Origin: CAVUFH01 sp963740835
GTDB taxonomy: Bacteria > Actinomycetota > Acidimicrobiia > IMCC26256 > PALSA-610
Length of the DNA: 64,000 bases
Direction of reading: 5' to 3'
Assembly (NCBI GenBank): GCA_963740835.1
Contig: CAVUFH010000001.1
Location: 372,001-436,000 of the forward strand
Each line of letters starts with the position of its first letter. Position 1 is the first letter of the stretch. The notes under the pieces are model-generated. The model did not search any database and was not told where the DNA came from. It saw nothing but the letters and a program-made list of their open reading frames with translations. Shown piece after piece: positions 43,827 to 52,419 of the stretch. The position numbers and the translations under genes were made by a program.

Positions 43827-44837
43827 ATGCGCATCCGGCTGGATCCCGAAGACGAATACATGCACACGTTGGAGTCGGCGACGAACTTCAACGAGTCCAT
43901 GTACTTCAACGTGTACGACCCCGAGTCGCGAATCGGCGGCTTCCTACGGCTCGGAAACCGCGCCAACGAGGGATACGCAGAGCTGACGACCTGCATCTAC
44001 CTCCCCGATGGCCGTGTCGCGTTCATGTTCAAGCGGCCCGAGATCACGCACAACGACGCGTTCGACGCGGGCGGGACGCGCTTCGAGGTCATCACGCCGT
44101 TCGAGGAACTGCGTACGACCTACGACGGCAAGCTGACGCTGCTGGACGAACCGCTGCAGATGGCGAACCCGCGGCAGGCGTTCACCGACAACCCATGGGT
44201 CGACGCGCACGTCGATCTCGTGCACCGCGGGGTGTCCCCGATATACGGCGGCGAGCCGGTGAACGACGACGGCACGCCGTTGTCGGAGGACCATTCTGCT
44301 GGCTTCGCGCGCGGGCACTACGAGCAGCACATGGCCGCAACCGGAACCATCCGCGTCGGCGACGAGGAGTGGATCGTGAACGGGTTCGGGCTGCGCGACC
44401 ACTCGTGGGGTCCACGGTTCTGGCAGTCGCCGTGGTACTACCGCTGGCTCACCGCGAACTTCGGCCCGGACTTCGGCTTCGTGTTGTCGGTGATCACCGG
44501 TCGCGACGGCCGCGAGCGGATCGGGGGCATGGTGTTGCGCGCCGGTGCGTACGAGCACATTCATGCGGCGTCGATCACGACAACCTGGAAGGGCGACGAC
44601 CAGTACCACGCCGAGCTGCACGCGACCGCGACGACGGGAGCCGACACGTACGAGATCACGGGACGGGTGCTGAACCTCATCCCACTGCGCAATCGCCGCA
44701 CGACTCCCGAGGGTGAGCAGCTGGTGACGCGGATCTCCGAAGGGCTCACCGAGTGGATGTGCCGGGACCGCACCGGATTCGGCTTGTCCGAATACCTCGA
44801 CCAGATCGTCGACGGGCAACCCGTCGGGGCGCGCTGA
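43827..44837 (+). CDS. DUF7064/DUF7065-like (CrtC/AttH-type) lipocalin-fold protein
   Basis: The 336-residue protein has ESMYFNVYDPESRIGGFLRLGNRANEGYAE near the N-terminus and a second-half GFGLRDHSWGPRFWQSPWYYRW. These features are characteristic of mycobacterial and other actinobacterial proteins related to CrtC/AttH hydratases. A function in lipid or steroid metabolism is only suggested by its relatives. The ATG lies just downstream of the TTGAC-N6-GTCAA operator. Confidence 0.75.
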   Translation: MRIRLDPEDEYMHTLESATNFNESMYFNVYDPESRIGGFLRLGNRANEGYAELTTCIYLPDGRVAFMFKRPEITHNDAFDAGGTRFEVITPFEELRTTYDGKLTLLDEPLQMANPRQAFTDNPWVDAHVDLVHRGVSPIYGGEPVNDDGTPLSEDHSAGFARGHYEQHMAATGTIRVGDEEWIVNGFGLRDHSWGPRFWQSPWYYRWLTANFGPDFGFVLSVITGRDGRERIGGMVLRAGAYEHIHAASITTTWKGDDQYHAELHATATTGADTYEITGRVLNLIPLRNRRTTPEGEQLVTRISEGLTEWMCRDRTGFGLSEYLDQIVDGQPVGAR

Positions 44838-44851
44838 GCCGATCCGCGCGA

Positions 44852-45502
44852 TCAGAGGAGCAGCGGCCGGGCCGCGGTCGCGGCGCCGACCCGCTCGGTC
44901 TTGCCGTTGCGGTACTCGGCGACCTGGTCGACCGAAATCATCGCAATGCGGTGTTCCTCGGCGAACAGCTCGAGATACGGCAACCGGGCAGGGGAACCGT
45001 CGTCGTGCAGGACCTCGCAGATCACCGCGACCGGAGCCAGGCCGGCGAGGCGCGCGAGGTCGACCGCGGCTTCGGTGTGACCCCGTCGTTCGAGCACACC
45101 GCCGGGTCGCGCGGTCAGCGGGAACACGTGCCCGGGCCGCACGAAGTCGGACGGGCGCGATTCGGGATCGAGCAGCCGGCGGATCGTCAAGGCCCGATCG
45201 GCGGCGCCGATCCCGCTCCCCGCGTTGCGGTGGTCGATCGACACCGTGAACGCGGTGTCGCAGCCGGCCGCGCCGGGTGCGACCATCGGGCCGATCTCCA
45301 GCTCCTCCAACCGGCTCGCCGCACACGGCATGCAGACGAGCCCGCGGGCCCAGCGCAGCATGAAGTTGATCGCTTCGGGCGTCACCCACTCGGCAGCGAG
45401 CGTCAGGTCGCCTTCGTTCTCGCGATCCTCGTCGTCCACGACGAGCACCATCTCGCCGCGCCGGATACGTCGCAACGCGTCATCGATTCGAGTCAGCGGC
45501 AC
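44852..45502 (-). CDS. ribB: 3,4-dihydroxy-2-butanone-4-phosphate synthase
   Basis: RibB converts ribulose-5-phosphate to the four-carbon precursor of riboflavin. The 216-residue protein has VLVVDDEDRENEGDL, the AEWVTPEAINFM segment, CDTAFTVSIDHRN, RPGHVFPLTARPGGVLERRGHTEAAVDLARLAG and CEVLHDDG. It is not fused to RibA, and no other rib gene adjoins it. It sits 1 bp downstream of the histidine kinase gene, so it may be co-transcribed. Confidence 0.94.
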   Translation of the reverse strand: MPLTRIDDALRRIRRGEMVLVVDDEDRENEGDLTLAAEWVTPEAINFMLRWARGLVCMPCAASRLEELEIGPMVAPGAAGCDTAFTVSIDHRNAGSGIGAADRALTIRRLLDPESRPSDFVRPGHVFPLTARPGGVLERRGHTEAAVDLARLAGLAPVAVICEVLHDDGSPARLPYLELFAEEHRIAMISVDQVAEYRNGKTERVGAATAARPLLL

Positions 45503-45503
45503 C

Positions 45504-46595
45504 TCAGCGTCCCTTCTCCGTGGGTTCGGTCACAGCGAGCACCGATTCCCGCTCGCTCGGCAGTTCTCGATCCAGGTTCTTGTCCGCGCGACCCGGGAGG
45601 GTCACCACCATGCGCGCGCCGTTCGGTTCGCGCGCTTCGGCGTGCACCTCGCCGTTGTGCAGGTCGACGATCCAACGCGCGATGGCGAGCCCGAGCCCGG
45701 CACCGCCGTGGTCGGAGGAGCGTGCCGCGTCGGCACGGTAGAAGCGTTCGAACACGCGCGTCGCGTCCGCGGCCGGGATCCCCGGGCCTTCGTCGGCAAC
45801 CTCGATGCGCACCGAGCGCCCGTCGGCGCGCGCGCTGACCGTCACCTCGCCATCGGGGGGCGAGTGCCGGACCGCGTTCTGGACGAGGTTGGCGATGACC
45901 TGGTGCAGGCGTTCGTCGTCACCGTCGAGAGCGAGGTCCTCGGGCTGCACCGACACGGAGAGGCGCACCGTTCCGGCGTGCAGCCGCGTCTCGCGCACCG
46001 CGAGATCGAGCATCGGCCCGACCTCGAACACGCGTCGGTCGAGGGGCACGCCGCCCGACTCGAGGCGGGAGAGATCGAGCAGCTGTTGTACGAGCCGGCC
46101 GAGCCGCTCGACCTGGGCGAGCATGGTGCTCAACGTCTCGGGGTCGGGGGCCTCGACGCCGTCGACCAAGTTCTCGAGCACCGCTTGCAGCGCAGTGATC
46201 GGCGTCCGCAGCTCGTGGCTCACGTTGGCGACGAGATCGCGGCGGACGCGGTCGGTCTCGGCGAGCTCGGCCGCCATCTGGTTGAACGCGCGCGCGAGCG
46301 TACCGATCTCGTCTCGCGAGGTCGCGGCCACACGCTGGCTGAAGTCGCCGCGCGCCATCGACGCGCTGGCATCGGCCATCTCCCGCAACGGCGAGGTCAT
46401 CCCGCGCGCGAGGAAGCGGACGACGACGAGGGCGAGACAACCCGCGATGACACCGGACACCGACGGCCACACCCCGATGTGCACGCCGAGGTAGAACACG
46501 ACAACGGTGACCGCGACCGCGGCGAGGATGACGACCGACAGCTTCAGCTTCAGCGTCGGCAACGTGTCGAGCGGACGTTCGGGCGGCCGCCTCAC
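45504..46595 (-). CDS. HAMP-type sensor histidine kinase
   Basis: The 363-residue kinase has two transmembrane helices (about residues 20-62), a HAMP domain (MTSPLREMADASASMARGDFSQRV), the HisKA phospho-acceptor VSHELRTP, and a HATPase with N-box LVQNAVRHS, G1 DEGPGIP and G2 GGAGLGLAIA. There is almost no extracytoplasmic loop, so it may sense a membrane or internal signal. It follows the response regulator gene by 31 bp. Confidence 0.92.
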   Translation of the reverse strand: MRRPPERPLDTLPTLKLKLSVVILAAVAVTVVVFYLGVHIGVWPSVSGVIAGCLALVVVRFLARGMTSPLREMADASASMARGDFSQRVAATSRDEIGTLARAFNQMAAELAETDRVRRDLVANVSHELRTPITALQAVLENLVDGVEAPDPETLSTMLAQVERLGRLVQQLLDLSRLESGGVPLDRRVFEVGPMLDLAVRETRLHAGTVRLSVSVQPEDLALDGDDERLHQVIANLVQNAVRHSPPDGEVTVSARADGRSVRIEVADEGPGIPAADATRVFERFYRADAARSSDHGGAGLGLAIARWIVDLHNGEVHAEAREPNGARMVVTLPGRADKNLDRELPSERESVLAVTEPTEKGR

Positions 46596-46626
46596 TGTCG
46601 CGCCTCGGTCATGACGGGCGACCCGG

Positions 46627-47355
46627 TCATGTCGCTTCCTCGTCGTCCACGGCGTAGCCGACGCCGTGCACGGTACGGATGAGATCGGCGCCGAGCTTGC
46701 GCCGCAGCGAGCGGACGTGCGAGTCGACGGTGCGCGCGCCGGAGGGAACTTCGTAGCCCCAGACCTGCTCGAGCAGCTCCTCGCGCGTCGAGACGCGACC
46801 CGGACGCGACGCGAGGTACATCAACAGGTCGAACTCGGTCGGGGTGAGATGGACCGCCTGACCCGCGGCGCGCACGCGGCGCGTCGCGGGATCGAGCTCC
46901 ACGTCGCCGACGCGCGTCGGTACGTCGGCAGAAGCGGCCGAAGCGCGTGCGACCCGACGGAGGATCGCGTGCACTCGCGCGACGAGCTCACGCGCGCTGA
47001 ACGGCTTGGTCATGTAGTCGTCGGCGCCGACTTCGAGCCCAGTGATGAGATCTGCCTCGCTGTCGAGCGCAGTGAGCATGAGCACGGGCACCGAACGGTC
47101 CGCCTGCATGCGCCGGCACACCTCGATGCCGTCGAGCCCCGGGAGCATGAGGTCGAGCACGACGAGATCGGGCCGGCCCTGCGTAAAGGCCTCGAGCCCG
47201 CTCGGCCCGTCGGCCGCGATGTCGACGAGGTATCCCTCGCTGCGCAACCGGGCCGCGACCGCGCTGGCGATCGATCGTTCGTCCTCGATGACGAGGATCC
47301 GCGGTTGCGTGAGTTGTTGGGGCACGAGTCGGGTCGACGCCTCCAGAGGAGCCAC
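46627..47355 (-). CDS. OmpR/PhoB-type response regulator
   Basis: The 242-residue protein has a receiver domain with the acidic pocket (VIEDERS) and phospho-acceptor Asp in LVVLDLMLPGLDG, LTALDS and KPFSARELVARV. A winged-helix effector follows (LTPTEFDLLMYLASRPGRVSTREELLEQVWGYE). GTG 47355 is used, but an alternative GTG at 47325 is possible and neither has a strong ribosome site. It is the partner of the kinase downstream. Confidence 0.92.
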   Translation of the reverse strand: MAPLEASTRLVPQQLTQPRILVIEDERSIASAVAARLRSEGYLVDIAADGPSGLEAFTQGRPDLVVLDLMLPGLDGIEVCRRMQADRSVPVLMLTALDSEADLITGLEVGADDYMTKPFSARELVARVHAILRRVARASAASADVPTRVGDVELDPATRRVRAAGQAVHLTPTEFDLLMYLASRPGRVSTREELLEQVWGYEVPSGARTVDSHVRSLRRKLGADLIRTVHGVGYAVDDEEAT

Positions 47356-47410
47356 GTGACGAGGATAAGGACCCGACCGCGGCCAGAGGCGTCCTGGCTG
47401 TGGAGAAATC

Positions 47411-47653
47411 GTGCAGATGGCCCGATCTCCGCCCGGCGGGCGGCGCCGGGCCGTGCGCGACGCCGTCGCGCAGGTGCTGGACAACATCCTCGTCCTCGCC
47501 AACGCGATCGAGGCCGGTGGCTCCGGGCTGGGCCTCGCGATCGTCGCCCAGCTCGCATCCGCGGCGGGTGGGGACGCGACATTGCTCCCGGCCGACGGTA
47601 CCGGTGTCGACGCACAGGTGCGGTTCGCCGCGCCTGCGCCGAGCGACCGGTAG
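47411..47653 (+). pseudogene. Histidine-kinase ATPase domain remnant with internal deletion
   Basis: An 80-residue reading frame contains an N-box-like VLDNILVLANAI and, 4 residues later, the G2 box GGSGLGLAIVAQLASAAGG, but the G1 box between them is absent. It looks like a HATPase domain with about 40 residues deleted. It is divergent from the response regulator gene and may be a leftover second kinase. An assembly deletion is an alternative. Confidence 0.5.
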
Positions 47654-47665
47654 CGTCTCGCGGCC

Positions 47666-48659
47666 GTGAGCCGTGCGACCGTCGAACCCGCTGCGCTCGA
47701 AGCGGTCACGGCGCGCGCGATCGGCGCGGCCGTCACCGTCGAGCGCGCTGCGGAGGATGTCGGGCGGCGCTTCACGCGAAACCTGGTCGTTCGACGCCAC
47801 GACGGCCGACGGCGAGACGCTGGGATTCGTGCTGCGTCGCGACCCGGCCGCCCACGTCGGTTCCAGCGAACGGTCGACCGAGTACGCGCTTTTGGAAGCG
47901 GCCGGGCGCGGCAGTGTGCCCGTGCCGCGGGTGCGTGTGCTGCTCGAGCCCGACGACGAACTCGGCTCGGGCTTCGTCATGGACCGCATCGAAGGCGAGA
48001 CGATCCCGCGGCGCATCCTGCGCGACGACACCTACGCTGCCGCGCGTCCGCGGCTCGCGGCGCAGTGTGGCGAGATCGCGGCGCGCATCCACCAGCTTCC
48101 GGTCACGGAGCTCCCGCCGCTGCCGCAACAGGACGCGGAGCAGCAACTCGCGCAGTACCGGGACCTGCTCGACCTGTTCGACGAAGCGCATCCGACGTTC
48201 GAGCTCGGTCTGCGCTGGCTCTCGACGCGCATCCCGCCCGCGACGATCGCGCCGACGCTCGTGCACGGCGACTTCCGCAACGGCAATTTCATCGTCGGTG
48301 AGGACGGCATTCGCGCCGTGCTCGACTGGGAGCTCGCTCACGTCGGCGACCCGCTCGAGGACCTCGGATGGTTGTGCGTGAAGTCGTGGCGCTTCGGTCA
48401 TCCGGACCGGCTCGTCGGCGGCTTCGGCGACCTCGACGACCTGCTCGCTGCGTACACGGCCGCCGGCGGCCGCGGCGCGGACCCCGAGACGGTGCGGTTC
48501 TGGGTCGCGCTGGGCACCTTGAAGTGGGGCGTCATCTGCATCAGCCAGGCGTTCACGCACTTGAACGGGCTCGTCCGCTCGGTCGAGCTCGCAACGCTCG
48601 GTCGCCGAGTCGCCGAGATGGAGTGGGATCTGCTCGACATCATCGAAGGAGGTTGGTGA
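47666..48659 (+). CDS. APH-like phosphotransferase, one apparent frameshift
   Basis: The C-terminal frame has ALLEAAGRGSVPVPRVRVLLEPD, FVMDRIEGETIPRRIL, the catalytic loop LVHGDFRNGNFI and AVLDWELAHVGDPLEDLGWLC. The first 33 codons, from GTG 47666, are in another frame. Removing one G of GGG at 47762-47764 joins VERAAEDVGG to ASRETWSFDATT. Such kinases, linked to acyl-CoA dehydrogenases, are thought to phosphorylate hydroxyacyl-CoAs or alcohols. Its stop overlaps the next ATG as TGATG. Confidence 0.85.
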
Positions 48660-49015
48660 TGACCCAAGACCGGCCGACCGCGGCCGAGCTCATCACTGCG
48701 GTGCGCGAGTTCCTCGAGCGCGACGTCATGGCCGCAACCGAAGGGCGCGTTCAGTTCCACACGAGGGTCGCGGTCAACGCGCTCGGCATGGTCGAGCGCG
48801 AGCTCACAGACGCGCCCCGCTTCACGGCTGCGGAACGCGAGCGCGCGGCCGTGCTGCTCGGGCACGTCGCGCCCGCCGAAGTGCTCGAACGGGAGCTCGC
48901 AATGGCGCTGCGCGCCGGCGCCCTCGATGACCGCCTCGACGCCGTCCGCGCGCACCTACGCGAGACCGTGCGCGAGAAACTGCTGGTCGCAAACCCCTCC
49001 TACCTTGTGCCCTAA
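48659..49015 (+). CDS. DUF6285-like protein
   Basis: The 118-residue helical protein has TAAELITAVREFLERDVM, RVQFHTRVAVNALGMVEREL and VREKLLVANPSYLV. It typically follows an APH-like kinase gene in acyl-CoA metabolism clusters, as here with the ATGA-type overlap. Its function is unknown. It probably acts with that kinase. Confidence 0.75.
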   Translation: MTQDRPTAAELITAVREFLERDVMAATEGRVQFHTRVAVNALGMVERELTDAPRFTAAERERAAVLLGHVAPAEVLERELAMALRAGALDDRLDAVRAHLRETVREKLLVANPSYLVP

Positions 49016-49027
49016 CCTCCGCACCGC

Positions 49028-49813
49028 ATGCGCATCGCGTCCTGGAACGTCAACTCGCTCAAGGCCCGGATCCCTCGAGTGGAGGAATTCCTCGGCTACG
49101 CGGACGTCGACGTCCTGTGCCTGCAGGAGACGAAGCTCTCCGATGCCGCGTTCCCCCAACTGCAGTTCGCGAGCCTCGGCTACGAATCCGTGCACTACGG
49201 CCAGGGCCAGTGGAACGGCGTGGCGATCCTGTCGCGCGTCGGGATCGACGATGCGCAATGGGGGTTCGGCGATGGAGTCGAGGATCCCTACGAAGGTGAC
49301 GCGCGGCTGCTCACCGCGACGTGCGGCGGCGTGCAGTGCACGAGCATGTACGTGCCGAACGGACGCGCGGTCGACACCGAGTTCTACGAGCGCAAGCTCG
49401 TCTGGCTCGACGCGCTACGCGACTGGCTCGCAGCCAACAACACGCCCGCCGATCCACTGATCATCGTCGGCGACTACAACGTCGCGCCCGAGGACCGAGA
49501 CGTCTGGGACCCGAAGGCGTTCGTCGGCGCGACCCACGTCACCGGACCGGAGCGAACGGCGGTGCGGGCGCTCTGCGACTGGGGCATGGAGGACGTCTTC
49601 CGGCGGGTGTATCCCGACGCCGACCGGCTCTACACGTACTGGGACTACCGGGCCGGCGACTTCCACCAGCACCGCGGCATGCGCATCGACCTCGCGCTGG
49701 CGACGAAGGCGGTCGCCGACCGCGTCACCTGGGCGGTCGTCGATCGCAACGCGCGGAAGGGCACCGGACCATCCGACCACGCGCCGCTGTTGGTCGACCT
49801 GCGCGACGAGTAG
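49028..49813 (+). CDS. xth: Exodeoxyribonuclease III
   Basis: This AP endonuclease/3'-phosphatase acts in base-excision repair. The 261-residue product has the start MRIASWNVNSLKARIP, LCLQETKLSD, SMYVPNG, the DYNVAPED motif and the C-terminal SDHAPLLVDL. It lies 12 bp after the DUF6285 gene, and its end meets the convergent APH-like gene directly. Confidence 0.95.
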   Translation: MRIASWNVNSLKARIPRVEEFLGYADVDVLCLQETKLSDAAFPQLQFASLGYESVHYGQGQWNGVAILSRVGIDDAQWGFGDGVEDPYEGDARLLTATCGGVQCTSMYVPNGRAVDTEFYERKLVWLDALRDWLAANNTPADPLIIVGDYNVAPEDRDVWDPKAFVGATHVTGPERTAVRALCDWGMEDVFRRVYPDADRLYTYWDYRAGDFHQHRGMRIDLALATKAVADRVTWAVVDRNARKGTGPSDHAPLLVDLRDE

Positions 49814-50869
49814 TCAGCGCTGCCCGTCGGCGAACTCGAGCGCGCGGCGCGCCAGCGCAGGCACACCCTCCGACAACGTCGCGAAGAACGCGTCGTCGCT
49901 CGTGCCCGCACTGAAGCGGGCATACGAGCCCTCCATCACGCACGCGAGCTTGAACAAGCCGAGCACGCAGTAGAACGGGAGATCGGTGAGGTCTCGACCC
50001 GTCGCGTTCGCGTAGCGGTCGATCAGCGCCGAACGCGCGGGCGCGTCAGCACCGAGCGGCGACGGGCCGGCGAGCGCGCCGCGGTCACCCGGTTCCGTCC
50101 ACAGGCCGATGACCCAGCCGACATCGACAAGCGGGTCGCCGATGGTCGACTGCTCCCAGTCGACGACTGCTTGCACTGCGACCGGCAACGCGGCTTCGAA
50201 CATCAGGTTGTCGAGCTTGTAGTCACCATGGATGACCGTCGCTTCCTTCATGGTCGGCGTGTGCGCCTGCAACCAGCGTCCGGCTTCGTCGACTTCGGGA
50301 AGGGCACGGGTGCGGTACCGGTCGAGCTGCCCGAGCCAGCGCGGCACCTGCCGCTCGAGGTACCCGTCGGGACGGCCGTACTCACCGAGGCCGCCGGGCT
50401 CCCACGCGAACGCGTGTATGCCGGCGAGCGCGTCCATCATCGCGAACGCGCAATCCGCGCCGGCCGCCGCGTCTTCGGAGAGCGGTGCGGGAACGCGTTC
50501 GCGCACGACGACTCCGTCGAGGTGCTCCATGAGGTAGAAGGGCGCGCCGATCACGACCGTGTCGATGCAGAGCGCAACGGGTTCGGGAACGGGAACCGGT
50601 TCGTGGTCCGGCCACCCCCGCGCGTCGCGGAACGCGGAAATGAGCCGGAACTCGCGTGCCATATCGTGCGCGGTCGGCGACAACGGCGTGCGCGGAGGCC
50701 GGCGCAGCGCCCATCGCTGATCCCCGCGTTCGACGCGGAAGACCTCGTTCGAGTGGCCGGTGGTGATGCGTTCGACGCGCAACGGCGACCCCGCCGCCAG
50801 CCCCTCGCCATCCATCCACCGCGCGAGTGCATCGGTGTCGACGAGTGCGGAAGCGGGCGCCGTCATCAC
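49814..50869 (-). CDS. APH-like phosphotransferase (second copy)
   Basis: The 351-residue protein has ITTGHSNEVFRVERGDQRWALRRPP near the N-terminus, FYLMEHLDGVVV, the catalytic loop VIHGDYKLDNLMFE and AVVDWEQSTIGDPLVDVGWV. It is the ACAD10/11-linked type, like the one at 47666 but only distantly similar. Here there is no frameshift. It is convergent with xth with no gap. Confidence 0.9.
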   Translation of the reverse strand: MMTAPASALVDTDALARWMDGEGLAAGSPLRVERITTGHSNEVFRVERGDQRWALRRPPRTPLSPTAHDMAREFRLISAFRDARGWPDHEPVPVPEPVALCIDTVVIGAPFYLMEHLDGVVVRERVPAPLSEDAAAGADCAFAMMDALAGIHAFAWEPGGLGEYGRPDGYLERQVPRWLGQLDRYRTRALPEVDEAGRWLQAHTPTMKEATVIHGDYKLDNLMFEAALPVAVQAVVDWEQSTIGDPLVDVGWVIGLWTEPGDRGALAGPSPLGADAPARSALIDRYANATGRDLTDLPFYCVLGLFKLACVMEGSYARFSAGTSDDAFFATLSEGVPALARRALEFADGQR

Positions 50870-50962
50870 GACAGTGTGCCCGGTTTGCGTTCATCCGCGC
50901 CCGCCCGCGGCGTCGAACACTGCACGACCGACGGACGTCGTCGGCGCACAAGGAGTTCGATC

Positions 50963-51364
50963 ATGTCGCTCGTACGCTTCCTTCCTGCCTGGTTCCACGC
51001 GATCGCCGACTACGCAGTCGGCATCACGCTGATCGCGGTCGCGCTGATCGTGGGCGGCACCGGCGCCGCCGTCGCCACCGGTGTCGTGGTGGGTGCCGTT
51101 GTGCTCGTCGTGAGCATGTTGACGCGCTACCCGCTCGGGGTCGCCAAGGTCCTGCCGTTCACGGTGCACTCGGCTGGCGACTACCTCGCCGCCGCGCTGC
51201 TCGTGCTCGCGCCGTTCGTGCTCGGCTTCACCGACACCGACGGCGGCCTCGCGGCCTTCTACATCGTCGCCGGCCTCGCGGTGCTCGCGGTCAGCCTCGT
51301 CACGAACTACCAGTACGGCTCGAACCGCGAATGGAGCGAGCCGGTGCGTGTCCGCGCCGCCTGA
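50963..51364 (+). CDS. SPW-repeat-like four-helix membrane protein
   Basis: The 133-residue product has two similar halves, each with a His-x3-Asp-Tyr pattern followed by hydrophobic segments (WFHAIADYAVGITLIAVALI and FTVHSAGDYLAAALLVLAPF). This resembles SPW-type membrane proteins of unknown function. AAGGAG lies upstream of the ATG. Confidence 0.6.
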   Translation: MSLVRFLPAWFHAIADYAVGITLIAVALIVGGTGAAVATGVVVGAVVLVVSMLTRYPLGVAKVLPFTVHSAGDYLAAALLVLAPFVLGFTDTDGGLAAFYIVAGLAVLAVSLVTNYQYGSNREWSEPVRVRAA

Positions 51365-51460
51365 TCCGGCACGTCAAAGATCACCCCGAGCGCACAACGC
51401 CTCGAGTCCGGGTCCCAGCTCCCGACTCGGGGCGTTGTCGCGTGGCCATACGATGCCAGC

Positions 51461-51679
51461 GTGTCGGGATCATCCGCTCGCTACGACGCAATCGCGGACT
51501 GGTACGTCGAGTACACGCGCGACTGGGACGCGGAACCGCTCGCACTGCTCCCCGACGGCATCGCCGGGGCACGCGTCCTCGATCTCGCATGTGGACACGG
51601 ACGCACCAGCCGTGATCTCGCGCAACGAGGCGCGCAGGTACCCGTGTACTCCATCGCACGGTGCCGTCGCCGGCCGTAA
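51461..51679 (+). pseudogene. Truncated SAM-methyltransferase fragment
   Basis: The frame encodes the N-terminus of a class I methyltransferase: YDAIADWYVEYTRDWD, then motif I ARVLDLACGHGRTSRDLAQRG. It then ends with an unrelated tail and a stop at 51679. About three quarters of a typical enzyme is missing. The DUF429 gene begins 23 bp later. This is a remnant or an assembly deletion, not a working enzyme. Confidence 0.55.
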
Positions 51680-51702
51680 GCGCCACGCGGATCTCACCGC
51701 TC

Positions 51703-52419
51703 ATGAACCCTGCCACGGTGGTCGCGATCGACTGGTCCGGCGCGCAGGGCGAAGGCAGGCAGCGCGGCATCTGGATCGCCGCGATGCGCGGCGACGAGCT
51801 CGTCGTCGACCGGGGCTCGTGGTCGCGTACCGAGGCCGTCGACTTCGTGCTCGCGCAACCGGCTCCCGTCGTCGCCGGGTTCGACTTCTCGTTCGGGCTC
51901 CCCGCGTGGTTCGCACACGAGCTCGGTTGCGCGACGATCGACGAGGTTTGGAGGCACGCGGCAACCGAAGGCGACACGTGGCTCGCGCCGGCGCCGCCGT
52001 TTTGGAACACCCGATGCGAGCTCGCGGCGGCGAAGCGATTCCGCGAGTGCGAAACACGGTTGCGCGCGGCCGGTTACCCGCCCAAGTCGATGTTCCAACT
52101 GGTCGGCAACGGCCAGGTCGGGCGCGGATCGGTGCGCGGGATGCCGCACTTGACGCGGTTGCGCGCCGAAGGCTTCGCGATCTGGCCCTTCGACGGCGCG
52201 GCCGACCGGCTCGTGGTCGAGATTTATCCGTCACTGCTGCGGAAGCGGTTCCCTCAACTCGACGGCGGCGACGCGCCGACGAAGGATGCTCGCGACGCGC
52301 GCGTCTCGGCCCGGGCCATGACAGCTCGGGCGGAAGAGTTCGCGCAGCTCCTTGTCGCCGCCGATCCCGTCACCCGCATCGAGGGTGACGTATGGGTCCC
52401 GGCCGCTACTTCGCCTTGA
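51703..52419 (+). CDS. DUF429-like predicted RNase H-fold protein
   Basis: The 238-residue protein begins with VVAIDWSGAQGEGRQRGIWIA and has VVAGFDFSFGLPAWFAHELG, RGMPHLTRLRAEGFAIWPFD and RLVVEIYPSLLRKRFP. This pattern is that of a predicted nuclease-like family with conserved Asp and Glu. ATG 51703 is used, although an open frame begins at 51661. Its end overlaps the convergent etfA stop by 14 bp. Confidence 0.75.
   Translation: MNPATVVAIDWSGAQGEGRQRGIWIAAMRGDELVVDRGSWSRTEAVDFVLAQPAPVVAGFDFSFGLPAWFAHELGCATIDEVWRHAATEGDTWLAPAPPFWNTRCELAAAKRFRECETRLRAAGYPPKSMFQLVGNGQVGRGSVRGMPHLTRLRAEGFAIWPFDGAADRLVVEIYPSLLRKRFPQLDGGDAPTKDARDARVSARAMTARAEEFAQLLVAADPVTRIEGDVWVPAATSP

Noticed and set aside
47411..47653. 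A complete second histidine kinase
   Set aside because: Only two ATPase motifs are present, with no HisKA, HAMP or membrane part and no G1 box.
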